This document shows positions 10,063 to 20,372 of a stretch of 64,000 bases of DNA, piece after piece (positions within the stretch are counted from its first letter, which is position 1; each line of letters starts with the position of its first letter). Source of the DNA: Gammaproteobacteria bacterium (GTDB lineage Bacteria; Pseudomonadota; Gammaproteobacteria; HK1). The stretch lies in contig JAJDUQ010000168.1 in NCBI GenBank assembly GCA_022826505.1, positions 62,001-126,000 on the forward strand, read 5' to 3'. The notes under the pieces were generated by a model. The model saw nothing but the letters and a program-made list of their open reading frames with translations, made no database searches and was not told the origin of the DNA. The position numbers and the translations under genes were made by a program.

Positions 10063-11598
10063 TCAGGCGAATCGCAACCCGATACCCACGTCGGCCAGAT
10101 AGGCCTGCTCCTGCTCCAGATCGGCCCGGGTCAGGGGGTGCTCGTCGAGCCATCCCGGCGGGAAGGCCACGCTCACGTCTTCGCCCCGGGCCAATGCCGC
10201 GACGCCTGGCAGCAGGTCGTCCGCGCGGGAACGATTCAGTACCACCGCGAGCCGGAGCAGCACGCACAGCCTGCGTGCGCGACGCGCCTCCCCGGAGGTC
10301 AACTGATTGAATACCGATGCCGGGAACTTCCTCCGGTGCCCGCGCACCAGCGAGGCGAGCATCGACTGCGCCTGGCGGGAGAAACCGGACATGTCGCCGT
10401 TGGCGAGCAGATAGGCCCCGTGCTTGTGGTACTGATTGTGCGACACGAACAGACCCGCTTCGTGCAGCCGCGCCGCCCAGCCCAGAAGCTGCTCGGCGTT
10501 CTCGTCGTCGAGGTCCCACGCCGCCCCGACCTGACCGTGCAGCGCCAGTGCCGTCGCGGCCACCCGATCGCCCTGGGCCGCGTCGATGCGATACCGCTCG
10601 ATCCGGCGCTCGACGGTGGCGTCGCGAATGTCCTCGTGGCGCATGCGGCCGATGAGGTCGAACAGCAGCCCTTCTCGCAGCGCCATGTCCGAGACGTCGA
10701 GATGTTCGATGTCGAGCGCGTCGAGAGCGGCCGACAGCACCGCCACCCCGCCGGCAAGCACCGGGCGGCGTTCGTCCCTGAGTTCCCTGAGCTTCACTGC
10801 ATCGACGTGCCGGGCCCTGACCAGAGCGCGCCGCAGACGCCGCAGCGCATCGCGGTCGACTCCGTGTTCGCACCAGCCGGCCGCACGTGCGATGGTCGCG
10901 ATGGCCTTGATGGTGCCGGAGGAGCCGACTGCCGATCTCCAGTCCGCATCGCGGTACTGGCGCTCGATCGGCTCGAACTCGATGCGCGCCGCGAGTACCG
11001 CGCGCTTCATCGAATGCTTGTCGATCCGACCTTCGGGGAAGAACCGCCGACTGATGCTGACGCAGCCCATGTACAGGCTTTCCCGGTACAGCGGCGTGAA
11101 GCCCTTCCCGATGATGCATTCCGTGCTGCCGCCACCGATGTCGATGACCAGGCGCCGTTCGCCGTTGTCGGCGTGCGCGTGCGCCACGCCCAGGTAGATG
11201 AGCCGTGCTTCCTCCCGGCCTGCGATGACCTCGATCGGGTGGCCGAGCACGCGCTGTGCCTCGCGCCGGAACGCCTCGCCGTTCCGGGCGCTGCGCAGGG
11301 TGTTGGTGCCGACCGCTCGCACCGCGTGCTCGGGCATGCCCCGCAGCCGCTGCGCGAATCGGCGAAGGCATGCGAGCGCACGCTCGATCGCGTCGCGGTG
11401 CAGGCGCTTGTGGTCGTCGAGTCCCGCGGCGAGGCGCACCGGCTCGCGCAGTCGGTCGAGGACGTCCAGATGACCGCCGACGACCCGGCCGAGAACGAGA
11501 TGAAAGCTGTTGGAGCCGAGATCGATCGCGGCAAGCGGCTCGGCAATCGACGGAACGTCATGCTCCGGCGCCTGCGGGCGAGGCGCCGTGCTCGCCAC
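10063..11598 (-). CDS. ppx: Exopolyphosphatase / guanosine pentaphosphate phosphohydrolase (Ppx/GppA)
   Basis: This 511-residue ASKHA-fold phosphatase has the N-terminal nucleotide-binding [11 protein letters not shown], a second phosphate loop [14 protein letters not shown] near residue 150, and SSGTIKAI near residue 220. A C-terminal HD-like helical domain includes [21 protein letters not shown]. It hydrolyses inorganic polyphosphate processively. I chose GTG at 11596-11598 because it starts 1 bp after the phoR stop. The open frame running further upstream lies inside phoR. As the third gene of phoB-phoR-ppx it links polyphosphate turnover to the phosphate-starvation response. Confidence 0.92.
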   Translation of the reverse strand: MASTAPRPQAPEHDVPSIAEPLAAIDLGSNSFHLVLGRVVGGHLDVLDRLREPVRLAAGLDDHKRLHRDAIERALACLRRFAQRLRGMPEHAVRAVGTNTLRSARNGEAFRREAQRVLGHPIEVIAGREEARLIYLGVAHAHADNGERRLVIDIGGGSTECIIGKGFTPLYRESLYMGCVSISRRFFPEGRIDKHSMKRAVLAARIEFEPIERQYRDADWRSAVGSSGTIKAIATIARAAGWCEHGVDRDALRRLRRALVRARHVDAVKLRELRDERRPVLAGGVAVLSAALDALDIEHLDVSDMALREGLLFDLIGRMRHEDIRDATVERRIERYRIDAAQGDRVAATALALHGQVGAAWDLDDENAEQLLGWAARLHEAGLFVSHNQYHKHGAYLLANGDMSGFSRQAQSMLASLVRGHRRKFPASVFNQLTSGEARRARRLCVLLRLAVVLNRSRADDLLPGVAALARGEDVSVAFPPGWLDEHPLTRADLEQEQAYLADVGIGLRFA

Positions 11599-11599
11599 G

Positions 11600-12934
11600 T
11601 CATGCAACCGCCTTGCGCTCCAGCTCGTCCGGGATCTCGCGATGCACGACGCGATGGGCCGGGAACCGACACGAGAACCGACTGCCCTCACCCGGTCGGC
11701 TCTCGACCTCGAGCCAGGCATCGTGACGAACGAGAACGTGCTTCACGATCGCCAGTCCAAGCCCGGTACCACCCATCTCGTGCGAACGCGCCTTGTCCAC
11801 CCGATAGAACCGCTCGGTGAGACGCGCAATGTGATGCTCTGCGATTCCCTCGCCGGTGTCGGTCACGCTCAACCGGGCGCCGCCCTCCCCGTCCGACGCC
11901 CACTGCAGCCGGATGACGCCTCCCATGCCGGTGTGCTGTACCGCATTGAACGCAATGTTCGAAAACGCGCTGTAGAGTTCGTTCCAGTTGCCCCGCAGTG
12001 TGAATTCCCGGTCCGCGTGACAATCGATGCGATGCGCCCCCTCGCTGAGCGTGCGTGCATCCCTGGCGATCGATTCGAGCATCTCGGCCACCGCGACCGA
12101 CTGGTCGGATGCGGCACCGGGCGTCGCCTCCAGTCGCGAAAGCTGCAGCAGATCCTCCACGATCAGGGTCATCCTCGATGCCTGCTGCGACATCTGCGCG
12201 ATCGGACGCGCGAACTCGTCGGGGAGCGAGTCGTCGTCCTCGAGCGCCTCCAGGTACCCGACGATGACGGTAAGCGGACTCCTCAGCTCGTGCGACACGT
12301 TGGCCACGAAGTCCTTGCGCATCTGCTCGAGGTTGTGAATCCGGGTCACGTCGCGCACCACCATCAACCGTCGGCTGCCGCCGTAGGGGACGATTCGGAT
12401 CAGGAGCTGGAGTTCTTCGCGCTGGGGCGAGCTGATGTGAAGCGGTTCGTCGAACGCCTCCGCGTTCAGTGCGTCGGCGAACTTCGGGTGCCGAATGAAG
12501 CTGGACACCGGCCGTGCGATGTCGCGCGGGCTCTCGATACCGAGCAGCCGACTGGACGCTTCGTTCATCCACAGGACGAGTCCGTTCGCGTCCAGGACGA
12601 TCGCGCCGTCGGGCAGCGCCTCCGCCGCCTGCTGGAACCGCATCACCACCTTGCGCAGGCGCTTCTTGCGTTTGCGGTTCTGGCGATGAATTCGGCCCAG
12701 CGACTCGAATACCTGCGCCCAGATTCCGCGGGTTGCGGGTTCGGGCTGCCGGCCGCCGCTCGCGAGCCAACGAGCCAGCAGATGGACGTGGTAGACGTGC
12801 CATGCGACGTACGCGCACGCTCCGGCCAGCAACAACCAGGGAGTCAGTGCCAGAAGGTAATCCGCCAGTACGAGCGCCACGAGCACCGCCGCGAGTCGGC
12901 GCCATTCCCGGGTACGCGCGCTCGATATCGTCAT
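11600..12934 (-). CDS. phoR: Phosphate regulon sensor histidine kinase PhoR
   Basis: The 444-residue kinase begins with two hydrophobic segments (residues ~12-45) and a basic linker. A PAS domain follows ([20 protein letters not shown], residues ~105-215). The HisKA phosphoacceptor is [19 protein letters not shown] near residue 215. The HATPase domain has [16 protein letters not shown] and [13 protein letters not shown]. This is the standard PhoR plan, with little periplasmic sensor. It phosphorylates PhoB when phosphate is scarce, normally through PhoU and the Pst transporter, neither of which is in the window. It is 109 bp downstream of phoB and followed after 1 bp by ppx. Confidence 0.95.
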   Translation of the reverse strand: MTISSARTREWRRLAAVLVALVLADYLLALTPWLLLAGACAYVAWHVYHVHLLARWLASGGRQPEPATRGIWAQVFESLGRIHRQNRKRKKRLRKVVMRFQQAAEALPDGAIVLDANGLVLWMNEASSRLLGIESPRDIARPVSSFIRHPKFADALNAEAFDEPLHISSPQREELQLLIRIVPYGGSRRLMVVRDVTRIHNLEQMRKDFVANVSHELRSPLTVIVGYLEALEDDDSLPDEFARPIAQMSQQASRMTLIVEDLLQLSRLEATPGAASDQSVAVAEMLESIARDARTLSEGAHRIDCHADREFTLRGNWNELYSAFSNIAFNAVQHTGMGGVIRLQWASDGEGGARLSVTDTGEGIAEHHIARLTERFYRVDKARSHEMGGTGLGLAIVKHVLVRHDAWLEVESRPGEGSRFSCRFPAHRVVHREIPDELERKAVA

Positions 12935-13043
12935 CGGTTCGATCCCTGACCGCGACTCGGCCCATTATGCCGCGCCGCGCTCGCACCGCAATCGGATCGA
13001 CTCCGACGGACGGGGACCATTCGCCGGCACGACCGCCGATGAA

Positions 13044-13736
13044 TCATTCCGGGTGGCGGGAGAATCGGTAACCGGTACCGTGCACCGTCTGCACGAATCG
13101 ATCGAAGCCGTGCCCCGCGAGCGCCTTGCGCAAACGTCGGATGTGAACGTCGACGGTGCGCTCCTCGATGTACACGTCGCGGCCCCACACCCGATCGAGG
13201 AGCTGATTTCGGGTGAACACGCGTTCGGGATGGCCCATGAAGAAATGGAGCATGCGGAATTCCGTCGGGGCGATTCGGATCGGCTGGTCGCGGCAGGTGA
13301 GACGATGGCTTGTCGGGTCGAGGCGCAGTCCTTCGATTTCGATTGGATCGTCGTCGCCGACCCGCGTGGTCCGCTTCAGCACGGCACAGATACGCGCCAC
13401 GAGCTCCTTCACCGAGAACGGCTTGACCACGTAGTCGTCGGCACCAGCTTCGAATCCGCTCAGCTTGTCGCCTTCCTCGCACTTCGCGGTAAGCATGTTT
13501 AGGGTAATGTTCCGGGTCGCATCGTTGCGACGGAGCCGGCGGGCGTACTCCAGCCCGCCGATTCCGGGCAACATCCAGTCGAGCAGCACGAGGTCGGGAG
13601 GCCACCGCTCGATCTCGCGGTCCGCCTGCACGGCATCGGCCACCGCGCGAGTATCGAAGCCGGCTCGCGACAGTGCATGCTGCACCATCTCCCGAATGGC
13701 GGCCTCGTCATCGACCAGAAGAATGCTCCTGCTCAT
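13044..13736 (-). CDS. phoB: Phosphate regulon response regulator PhoB
   Basis: The 230-residue OmpR-family regulator has the receiver acidic pair (VDDEAAIRE), phospho-acceptor Asp53 in LVLLDWMLP, and the switch Lys in VVKPFSVKELVARI. A C-terminal winged helix follows (PTEFRMLHFFMGHPERVFTR, ERTVDVHIRRLRKAL). The ATG at 13734-13736 gives the canonical PhoB length. It activates phosphate-starvation genes by binding Pho boxes, and a Pho box lies 52-69 bp upstream of its own start, so it is probably autoregulated. The residues after the MLTA motif (KCEEGDKLSGFEAGADD) deviate slightly from the common RGEE. Confidence 0.96.
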   Translation of the reverse strand: MSRSILLVDDEAAIREMVQHALSRAGFDTRAVADAVQADREIERWPPDLVLLDWMLPGIGGLEYARRLRRNDATRNITLNMLTAKCEEGDKLSGFEAGADDYVVKPFSVKELVARICAVLKRTTRVGDDDPIEIEGLRLDPTSHRLTCRDQPIRIAPTEFRMLHFFMGHPERVFTRNQLLDRVWGRDVYIEERTVDVHIRRLRKALAGHGFDRFVQTVHGTGYRFSRHPE

Positions 13737-13771
13737 CGCCCGGTCCGCTCCCGGTCTCTGCGACCGCCCAC

Positions 13772-13805
13772 ATTTCAGCTTCGAGTGTTGACACCCATAT
13801 GACAA
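13772..13805 (-). promoter_or_regulatory. Pho box and -10 of the phoB promoter
   Basis: On the minus strand TTGTCATATGGGTGTCAA (13805-13788) is two 7-bp direct repeats, TTGTCAT and GTGTCAA, separated by 4 bp. This is the 11-bp period of a PhoB-binding Pho box (consensus CTGTCAT-N4-CTGTCAY). Ten bp downstream is TGAAAT (13777-13772), four of six matches to a -10. That is the spacing found in PhoB-activated promoters, where the box replaces the -35. The phoB start codon lies a further ~35 bp downstream. Confidence 0.75.
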
Positions 13806-13970
13806 GTGCACCGCCGACAAGTGCGCCGGCGGGACGCGTGCCGGACGGGAAGCATCCGAGCCTGGACGTCCATACGGTCCGCCCCCTTGCGTGGCCGGCA
13901 CGACGGGAGCCGACCCCCAAGTCATGTAAGATCCCGACCCGGCTACAGTCCCCGCCACGGAGGTCCCGGG

Positions 13971-15056
13971 ATGTCCGAACCGCAGCGCGATCAGATCGAG
14001 CAGGCCATCGCCTCGTACCGTGACCCGTACGTGGAGAGCGATCTCCGAAGCGCCAGGGCCGTCAAGTCGCTGGACATCGAGGGCGGGAGCGTCAAGGTCG
14101 CAATCACCCTGGGGTTCCCGGCCGCCGGGCATCGTACCGCGCTCGCGGCCGCGCTGGACGAGCGCATCCGCGCAGTGGACGGCGTCGAGAACGTCGAGGT
14201 GGACGTCGGCTGGAAGATTGCCTCGCATGCAGTCCAGCAGGGGCTCGACGCGCTGAAGAACGTCCGCAACATCGTCGCCGTCGCGTCCGGCAAGGGAGGG
14301 GTCGGCAAGTCGACCATCGCCGCCAATCTCGCCCTCGCGCTCTCGGCCGAGGGCGCGACGGTCGGCGTCCTCGACGCGGACATCTACGGACCGAGTCAGC
14401 CGCGGATGCTCGGCGCGCAGGGACAGCCGGATTCCCGCGACGGCAAGTCGCTCGAGCCCATGACCAGCTACCGCGTCCAGTCGATGTCCATCGGCTACCT
14501 CATCGAGGAAGACACCCCGATGATCTGGCGTGGACCCATGGTCACCCAGGCGCTCGAGCAGTTGCTGCGCGACACCAACTGGCGCGATCTCGACTACCTC
14601 GTGGTGGACCTGCCGCCCGGCACCGGCGACATACAGCTCACTCTCGCGCAACGCATCCCGGTCAGCGGAGCGGTCATCGTCACCACCCCGCAGGACATCG
14701 CGCTGCTCGACGCGCGCAAGGGGCTCGGAATGTTCGAGAAGGTCAAGGTGCCGGTGCTCGGAATCATCGAGAACATGAGCACCCACGTCTGCAGCAACTG
14801 CGGACACGAGGACCACATCTTCGGCGAAGGCGGGGGAAGGCGGATGGCCGAGGAACACGGCGTCACCCTGCTCGGCGACATTCCCCTCACACGCGCGATC
14901 CGCGAGGACGCCGACGGCGGGCAGCCGACGGTGATCAAGGACCCGGACGGACCGGTCGGCCGGCGTTACCGCGACATTGCGCGGCGAGTGGCGGCGAAGC
15001 TCTCGCTCAAGGCGAAGGACTACAGTCAGGCCTTCCCCAAGATCGTCATCCAGTAG
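13971..15056 (+). CDS. mrp: Iron-sulfur cluster carrier protein Mrp/ApbC (NBP35 family P-loop ATPase)
   Basis: The 361-residue protein has an N-terminal MIP18/DUF59-type domain (residues 1-95), then the deviant Walker [11 protein letters not shown] near residue 108 and [13 protein letters not shown]. The cluster-binding CxxC is in [20 protein letters not shown]. It binds and transfers Fe-S clusters to apoproteins in the cytoplasm. GGAGGT at 13959-13964 precedes the ATG at 13971 and fixes the start; the frame upstream to 13806 is not coding. The gene is divergent from phoB and followed by dcd after 65 bp. Confidence 0.95.
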   Translation: MSEPQRDQIEQAIASYRDPYVESDLRSARAVKSLDIEGGSVKVAITLGFPAAGHRTALAAALDERIRAVDGVENVEVDVGWKIASHAVQQGLDALKNVRNIVAVASGKGGVGKSTIAANLALALSAEGATVGVLDADIYGPSQPRMLGAQGQPDSRDGKSLEPMTSYRVQSMSIGYLIEEDTPMIWRGPMVTQALEQLLRDTNWRDLDYLVVDLPPGTGDIQLTLAQRIPVSGAVIVTTPQDIALLDARKGLGMFEKVKVPVLGIIENMSTHVCSNCGHEDHIFGEGGGRRMAEEHGVTLLGDIPLTRAIREDADGGQPTVIKDPDGPVGRRYRDIARRVAAKLSLKAKDYSQAFPKIVIQ

Positions 15057-15121
15057 AGGATACGGGCCGCGCGGCGGCCGCCTCCCGGAACCCGCAAGCC
15101 CCGCACCGATCCCGAACCGGA

Positions 15122-15688
15122 ATGAGCGTCAAGTCGGACCGCTGGATTCACGAGATGGCGCGGTCGCACGGCCTGATCGAGCCCTTCGAGCCGGGACAGG
15201 TCCGCGAGCGTGACGGAGGGCGCGTCATCTCGTTCGGAACATCCAGCTACGGCTACGACGTGCGTTGCGCCGACGAGTTCAAGATCTTCACCAACATCAA
15301 CTCCGCGATCGTCGACCCGAAGAACTTCGACGATTCGAGCTTCGTGGATCTGCGGGCCGACGTGTGCATCATCCCGCCGAACTCCTTCGCGCTGGCCCGC
15401 ACCGTCGAGTACTTCCGCATCCCGCGCAACATTCTCACCGTCTGTCTCGGCAAGTCGACGTACGCCCGCTGCGGGATCATCGTCAACGTGACCCCGCTCG
15501 AACCGGAGTGGGAAGGCCACGTGACCCTCGAGTTCTCGAACACCACACCGCTCCCGGCGAAGATCTACGCCAACGAGGGCGTCGCTCAGGTCCTGTTCTT
15601 CGAATCCGACGAGGTCTGCGAGGTCTCCTATCGCGACCGGGCCGGCAAGTACATGCGGCAGCGCGGCGTCACGCTGCCGAAGGCGTGA
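15122..15688 (+). CDS. dcd: dCTP deaminase
   Basis: This 188-residue trimeric enzyme converts dCTP to dUTP plus ammonia for thymidylate synthesis. Family features are [17 protein letters not shown] near residue 40, the active-site segment [20 protein letters not shown] near residue 115, and a C-terminus ([17 protein letters not shown]) that closes over the nucleotide. Length and both ends match E. coli-type Dcd, not the bifunctional archaeal form. The last bases overlap the GTG start of the RDD gene, so the two are co-transcribed. Confidence 0.97.
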   Translation: MSVKSDRWIHEMARSHGLIEPFEPGQVRERDGGRVISFGTSSYGYDVRCADEFKIFTNINSAIVDPKNFDDSSFVDLRADVCIIPPNSFALARTVEYFRIPRNILTVCLGKSTYARCGIIVNVTPLEPEWEGHVTLEFSNTTPLPAKIYANEGVAQVLFFESDEVCEVSYRDRAGKYMRQRGVTLPKA

Positions 15689-16140
15689 CCGAGGACGCGG
15701 CTCGCCCGGCCGACGCGGGCGCAGCGCTGCGTCCGGGTCTGTTCAGGCGGCTCGCGGCTCTTGTCTACGACGCGCTGCTCCTGTTCGCGCTGCTCTTCGC
15801 GTCGACCGTCCCGGTGCTCTTCGTCACCGGCGGGGAGGCTGTCGGTCCGAACGAACCCGCGTACACCATCTGGCTGCTCGCGGTCAGCTACGCCTACCTG
15901 GGACGGTGCTGGACCCGGAGCGGACAGACACTGGGCATGCGGGCGTGGAGGATGCGGGTGCGCACCCGCGACGGCGCCCGGCTCGGATGGCGGCACGCGG
16001 CCGCCCGATTCGCCGCCGCCGCGGTCTCGATCGGCGCCGCAGGGCTGGGCCTGCTGTGGGTGGCCTTCGACCGGGACCGGCTGAGTCTGCACGACCGCCT
16101 CTCCGGCACCGTGCTGGAGATGGTCTCTCCCGAGCGCTGA
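15685..16140 (+). CDS. RDD family membrane protein
   Basis: The 151-residue inner-membrane protein has three hydrophobic segments (residues ~25-50, 65-80 and 110-130). The RDD pattern is present: [15 protein letters not shown] at the first helix, then [18 protein letters not shown], and finally [17 protein letters not shown]. The start is GTG at 15685, overlapping the dcd stop by 4 bp (GTGA). RDD proteins are poorly characterised; some are linked to ion transport. It converges on lptG across a 138-bp gap. That gap has a short GC-rich hairpin (CCGGTC/GACCGG) at about 16144 without a T run. Confidence 0.85.
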   Translation: MTEDAARPADAGAALRPGLFRRLAALVYDALLLFALLFASTVPVLFVTGGEAVGPNEPAYTIWLLAVSYAYLGRCWTRSGQTLGMRAWRMRVRTRDGARLGWRHAAARFAAAAVSIGAAGLGLLWVAFDRDRLSLHDRLSGTVLEMVSPER

Positions 16141-16278
16141 GCGCCCCGGTCGCGCGGACCGGCACCGCCACCGGAATTGCCGACGATTCGACGGTCGTAC
16201 CGTTTGCCGGCCTGCGCACCATGAGCGCACCGAATCGCGGCGGGAATGGCGGCCGGGGACGGAGACATCACGCCGCCC

Positions 16279-17337
16279 TCAACGCACCCGGCGCAACAGC
16301 CATAACCCCGCGGCGAGGAACAGCAGTGTCGGAGCGAACGCGCTTGCCCACGGACTCAGACCGTAGACGATTCCCATCTTGCCGGAGATCTCGTTGACGA
16401 CGTGGAAGCTCACCGCTATGAGACAGCCCACCAGAATCCGGTTTCCAATCCCGGTCCCGCCCAGGCGCCCGAGCACCAACGGCACCGCGAGAACGATCAT
16501 GACCCCGGTCGCGAAGGGATAGACCACCTTCGTCCACAGCGCGAGCTCGTACGTGGCGGTTTCCAGTCGGTTGTCCCGCAGGTAATCGATGTAGCGCACG
16601 AGGGCACGCCCCGACAGGCTCTCCAGGCGGGCGGATGCGAGTCTGACGAGATCCGGCCCGAATCGGGTCGCCCATACGACGCGAGGGGTGAACCGGGTGA
16701 CGACGCCATCGGTCGAGACATCACTCCGGCGCACCGAATCGAGCACCCACGCGGCATCTCGGTACTGCGCATGCCTCGCATGCGTCAAGGTGCGCAGGGC
16801 TCCGTCGGAGTCCATCTCGTAGATGTACATGTCCTCGACGTCGCCGTCGGGCCGGACCCGAACGGAATTGACGAATCGCTGTCCCTGACGGATCCAGTAG
16901 CCGCCTCCGCGTCCGTGCGACTCATCGAGCGCGGCGGCGCGGCGCGCCTCCGCGAATCGTTCGCAGTACGGCGCGACGACCTCTCCGATCACGACCGCGA
17001 CGACCACCAGCGCGAGGCCACCCTTGAGCACCGAGCCGACGATTCGCGCCACCGAGACACCCGAGGATCGAACGACGGCGAGCTCCGACGACGCAGCCAG
17101 ACCCCCGAGCCCCACGAGAGCGCCGATGACCGCTGCGAGCGGAAACAGGACGAAGGCCTGCCTCGGCAGAGTGAGCAGCACGAACACCGCCGCCTCGCCG
17201 ATCCCGTAGCTTCCGCGACCTACCGAATCGAGCTCCTCGACGAAGCCCACGACCGCGGTGAGCGCGAGGAGTACCACGAGCGCCAGCAACGCACCTCCGG
17301 CGACGTTGCGGGCGATCCAGGTGTCGAGGATCGTCAT
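16279..17337 (-). CDS. lptG: Lipopolysaccharide export system permease LptG
   Basis: This 352-residue inner-membrane protein belongs to the YjgP/YjgQ family. It begins MTILDTWIARNVAGGALLAL, has three N-terminal hydrophobic segments, a periplasmic beta-jellyroll (residues ~135-265), and three C-terminal membrane segments ending LLFLAAGLWLLRRVR. With LptF and LptB it extracts LPS from the inner membrane. The ATG at 17335-17337 overlaps the lptF stop by 4 bp. The window also encodes other envelope machinery (bamB, bamC), but lptB and lptC are not here. Confidence 0.93.
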   Translation of the reverse strand: MTILDTWIARNVAGGALLALVVLLALTAVVGFVEELDSVGRGSYGIGEAAVFVLLTLPRQAFVLFPLAAVIGALVGLGGLAASSELAVVRSSGVSVARIVGSVLKGGLALVVVAVVIGEVVAPYCERFAEARRAAALDESHGRGGGYWIRQGQRFVNSVRVRPDGDVEDMYIYEMDSDGALRTLTHARHAQYRDAAWVLDSVRRSDVSTDGVVTRFTPRVVWATRFGPDLVRLASARLESLSGRALVRYIDYLRDNRLETATYELALWTKVVYPFATGVMIVLAVPLVLGRLGGTGIGNRILVGCLIAVSFHVVNEISGKMGIVYGLSPWASAFAPTLLFLAAGLWLLRRVR

Positions 17338-18455
17338 GACGATGCGCCGGTGCCGCGCAGACGCCAATCCGGGCGCAGCCGCGCGCCGAGCCGGCGCGCC
17401 CCCGTGTTCTGGCGGACGATGAGGGCGACGGTCACCAGTGCCATCGCCGCGTGCACGGGCCACACCCCGATCAGTCCCGGCACGATCCCGCGTTCGACCA
17501 GGTTCTCCGCAATGCTGAGCGCATTGGTGTAGAGGAAATAGACGACGATGGCCATGAACAGCTTCCCGTAGCGCCCCTCGCGGGGGGTGGTGCGCGCGAG
17601 CGGCACCGCGAGCATGCCGAGCACGACGATGGAGATTGCCGCCGAAATCCGGCGCTGGAGCTCCATGAAGTGAGCGCGATTGCCGGAACGGAGCAGCGTT
17701 GCCGTCGAGAGCATCTTGCGCCCGCCCGCCAACGTCTCCCGGGGCTGCGCCTCGATCCGGACCGCGTGCCGCTCGAACCGGGTCACCGAGAACACCGCAT
17801 CCCCGGGCAGACCCGCGTAGCGCCAGCCGTCCTCGAGCACCATGTACCGCGCTCCGCTCTCGGGACGCACCACCTGATACGCGGCGCCGGACACCAGCAC
17901 GTACTGCCGGTGAGGCTTGCGGACTCGCACGAACACGTCCGACATCCGACCACTCTCGGAGTCCACCCCTTCGACGTAGATGACTTGATCTCCGCCGCCG
18001 AACTCCTTGAATCTGCCCGGCACGAAAGACCGGTTCTCGGCCTCGTGTTTCGCCTCCTCGAGCAGCACCGAGCGCATCGACGCCATGCTCGGCGATACGA
18101 ACAGCGACAGAGCGGCTCCCAGGAACGAGAACCCCGCCACGATCCCGAATACTCCCCGCGACAGACGCCACAGCCCGACCCCGCCGGCGCCGAACGCCAC
18201 GACCTCGCTGTCCCGGTAGAGACGGCCGAGGCTGATGAGCACCGCGAGGTAGAGCGCGAGAGGCAGGAACACGGGCAGCTTCTCGGCGAGCTTCAGACCG
18301 AGAATCTGGATGATGAGGTTCGGCGATACCGCGCCGGCCGCCGCGTCGGAGAGGATGCGCGTGAACCGATCCGCCGCGTAGACCAGAACGAGCACCGCCA
18401 GTACCGCGGCGCAAGTGCGCAGCACCTCGCGGCCGAGGTAGCGTTCGATGATCAA
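17334..18455 (-). CDS. lptF: Lipopolysaccharide export system permease LptF
   Basis: This LptF/YjgP-family permease has a first segment IIERYLGREVLRTCAAVLAV, a periplasmic jellyroll in the middle (residues ~130-265), and three C-terminal membrane helices. LptF proteins usually begin M-IIERYL. The codon directly before IIERYL here is TTG at 18455-18453, giving 373 residues, so I place the start there. The open frame extends to GTG 18605, which would add a basic 50-residue leader unlike the family. The start is therefore uncertain. The gene is first in lptF-lptG and divergent from pepA, the common gammaproteobacterial arrangement. Confidence 0.9.
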   Translation of the reverse strand: MIIERYLGREVLRTCAAVLAVLVLVYAADRFTRILSDAAAGAVSPNLIIQILGLKLAEKLPVFLPLALYLAVLISLGRLYRDSEVVAFGAGGVGLWRLSRGVFGIVAGFSFLGAALSLFVSPSMASMRSVLLEEAKHEAENRSFVPGRFKEFGGGDQVIYVEGVDSESGRMSDVFVRVRKPHRQYVLVSGAAYQVVRPESGARYMVLEDGWRYAGLPGDAVFSVTRFERHAVRIEAQPRETLAGGRKMLSTATLLRSGNRAHFMELQRRISAAISIVVLGMLAVPLARTTPREGRYGKLFMAIVVYFLYTNALSIAENLVERGIVPGLIGVWPVHAAMALVTVALIVRQNTGARRLGARLRPDWRLRGTGASS

Positions 18456-18853
18456 GGCGATCCGGTCACGTGGACGGACCCGGACGACGTGCCGGAATTC
18501 GATGCCGGGGCGCGCAGACCACAGTCGGGGCAGCGTCCGCGGGAGCATTCCTCGCCACCGCCGGCCTCCCTCGGCCGATGTGGCAAGATGCGCCGAGCGC
18601 GACACCGAATGGGGGCGCCGCGGGTACGGATGGACAGCTTCCCCGCGCTCTCACTACACTGCCGACGACGGATTCCGACACATTCGGCCACTCGTGAGGG
18701 GTCGATTGGGCCGCGCCCCACGGCAACGCCCGCGAGAGCGAAGCATCGGCCGACGCAGGATGCGATGGTATCAGACCGCCTGCCCGGCCTTCACCCGCAG
18801 CGCCGACCGAACGCACCGCGGCCGCCGCACCGGGAACGGACCGAGGACAGACC
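18456..18853. other. 398-bp intergenic region between divergent lptF and pepA
   Basis: This gap must hold the promoters of lptF-lptG (minus) and pepA-holC-valS (plus). I see no convincing -35/-10 pair, hairpin or repeat. Part of it may be the 5' end of lptF if the GTG at 18605 is used. Confidence 0.4.
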
Positions 18854-20359
18854 ATGAAGTTCAGCACCATCACCACCGACGCGCCCCGAATTCGCACCGG
18901 TTGCCTCGTCGCCGGACTGTTTGAAGGCCGGACCGCCACGCCCGCGTACCGGGCGCTCGACGACGCCAGCGGCGGCAAGCTCGATTCCGTCGTGCGCAAG
19001 GCGCGGTTTCGGGGCGACGCCGGCAGACACCTGCAGATTCACGCGCTCGAAGGGGTGACGCCGGACAGCGTACTCGTTGTCGGGTGCGGTCCCGCCAAGG
19101 AGACGATGACCGCAACCCGGTATCTGAAGATGGCGGGCGGTGCGGCCCGCGCCGCCGTCGACAGCGGCACCCCGAGCGTGTCCTGGGCGCTTTGCGAGAT
19201 CGAGGTCGACGATCGGGACTTCGAATGGAAGTCGCGGGTCGCGGTCGAGCGTCTGGGCGACGCGGCCTACCGATTCGATGCGATGCGCGGCAACGCCGAC
19301 CGGAACCGCACCCGGCCGCCGTCGCGGGCGTCGGTGGCCGCCCCGCGCCGCTACCGCGGGGCTGCGGTATCCGGCATCGCGACCGGGCGCGCGATCGCCG
19401 CGGGCGTTTCCCTCGCGCGCGACCTCGGGAACCTGCCCGGCAACGTCTGCACTCCGAGCTATCTCGCCGAACAGGCCAAGGCCCTCGCCGCACGCCACCG
19501 GAAGGTCACCTTCAAGGTTCTCGACGAGACCCGGATGAAACGCCTGGGCATGGGTTCGCTGCTCTCGGTTGCTCGCGGCAGCCGCGAACCGCCGCGTCTC
19601 ATCGTCCTGGAATACCGGGGCGCGGCGCGAGGACAGGGCTCGATCGTGCTGGTGGGCAAGGGCGTCACCTTCGACTCCGGAGGGATATCGATCAAGCCGT
19701 CGGCGACGATGGACGAGATGAAATTCGACATGTGCGGAGCCGCGAGCGTCATCGGCGCGATGGAGGCTTGCGCAACGCTGGATCTGCCCCTCAACGTCGT
19801 GGCCCTGGCCCCCGCGACCGAAAACCTCCCGGACGGCAACGCCAGCAAGCCCGGCGACATCGTCACTACCATGGCGGGCAAGACGGTGGAAATTCTCAAC
19901 ACCGACGCCGAGGGACGCCTCATCCTGTGCGACGCCCTCACCTACGCCGAGCGTTACAAGCCCGACGTCATCATCGACCTCGCGACCCTGACCGGCGCCT
20001 GCGTCATCGCACTTGGCGCACATGCGAGCGGCCTGTTCTCCAACCACCAGCCGCTCGCCGATGCCCTGCTTGCGGCTGGTGAGCGCGCCGGGGATCGGGC
20101 GTGGCAGATGCCGTTGTGGGACGAGTATGCGGAGCAGCTCAAGAGCAACTTCGCCGACGTCGCGAACGTCGGCGGCCGCGAGGCAGGGGCGGTGACCGCC
20201 GCAAGCTTCCTTGCCGGATTCGTCTCGAAGCAGCGCTGGGCCCATCTCGACATCGCCGGCACGGCGTGGCGCAGCGGGAGGGCGAAGGGCGCCACCGGCC
20301 GTCCGGTAGGCCTGCTGTGCCAGTACCTGCTCGACCGCGCCGGCGAAGCGTCCGCCTGA
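18854..20359 (+). CDS. pepA: Cytosol (leucyl) aminopeptidase PepA
   Basis: The 501-residue M17 metallopeptidase has the metal- and substrate-binding GKGVTFDSGGISIKPSATMD and the catalytic signature NTDAEGRL, about 75 residues later. The N-terminal domain (1-165) is the more variable, regulatory part. It removes N-terminal residues, notably leucine, and in E. coli also binds DNA as a recombination and transcription accessory factor. The ATG at 18854 fits the family start (MKFSTITTDAPRIRTGCLVAG). holC follows after 13 bp, in the widespread order pepA-holC-valS. Confidence 0.96.
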   Translation: MKFSTITTDAPRIRTGCLVAGLFEGRTATPAYRALDDASGGKLDSVVRKARFRGDAGRHLQIHALEGVTPDSVLVVGCGPAKETMTATRYLKMAGGAARAAVDSGTPSVSWALCEIEVDDRDFEWKSRVAVERLGDAAYRFDAMRGNADRNRTRPPSRASVAAPRRYRGAAVSGIATGRAIAAGVSLARDLGNLPGNVCTPSYLAEQAKALAARHRKVTFKVLDETRMKRLGMGSLLSVARGSREPPRLIVLEYRGAARGQGSIVLVGKGVTFDSGGISIKPSATMDEMKFDMCGAASVIGAMEACATLDLPLNVVALAPATENLPDGNASKPGDIVTTMAGKTVEILNTDAEGRLILCDALTYAERYKPDVIIDLATLTGACVIALGAHASGLFSNHQPLADALLAAGERAGDRAWQMPLWDEYAEQLKSNFADVANVGGREAGAVTAASFLAGFVSKQRWAHLDIAGTAWRSGRAKGATGRPVGLLCQYLLDRAGEASA

Positions 20360-20372
20360 CACCCAGGCACCC

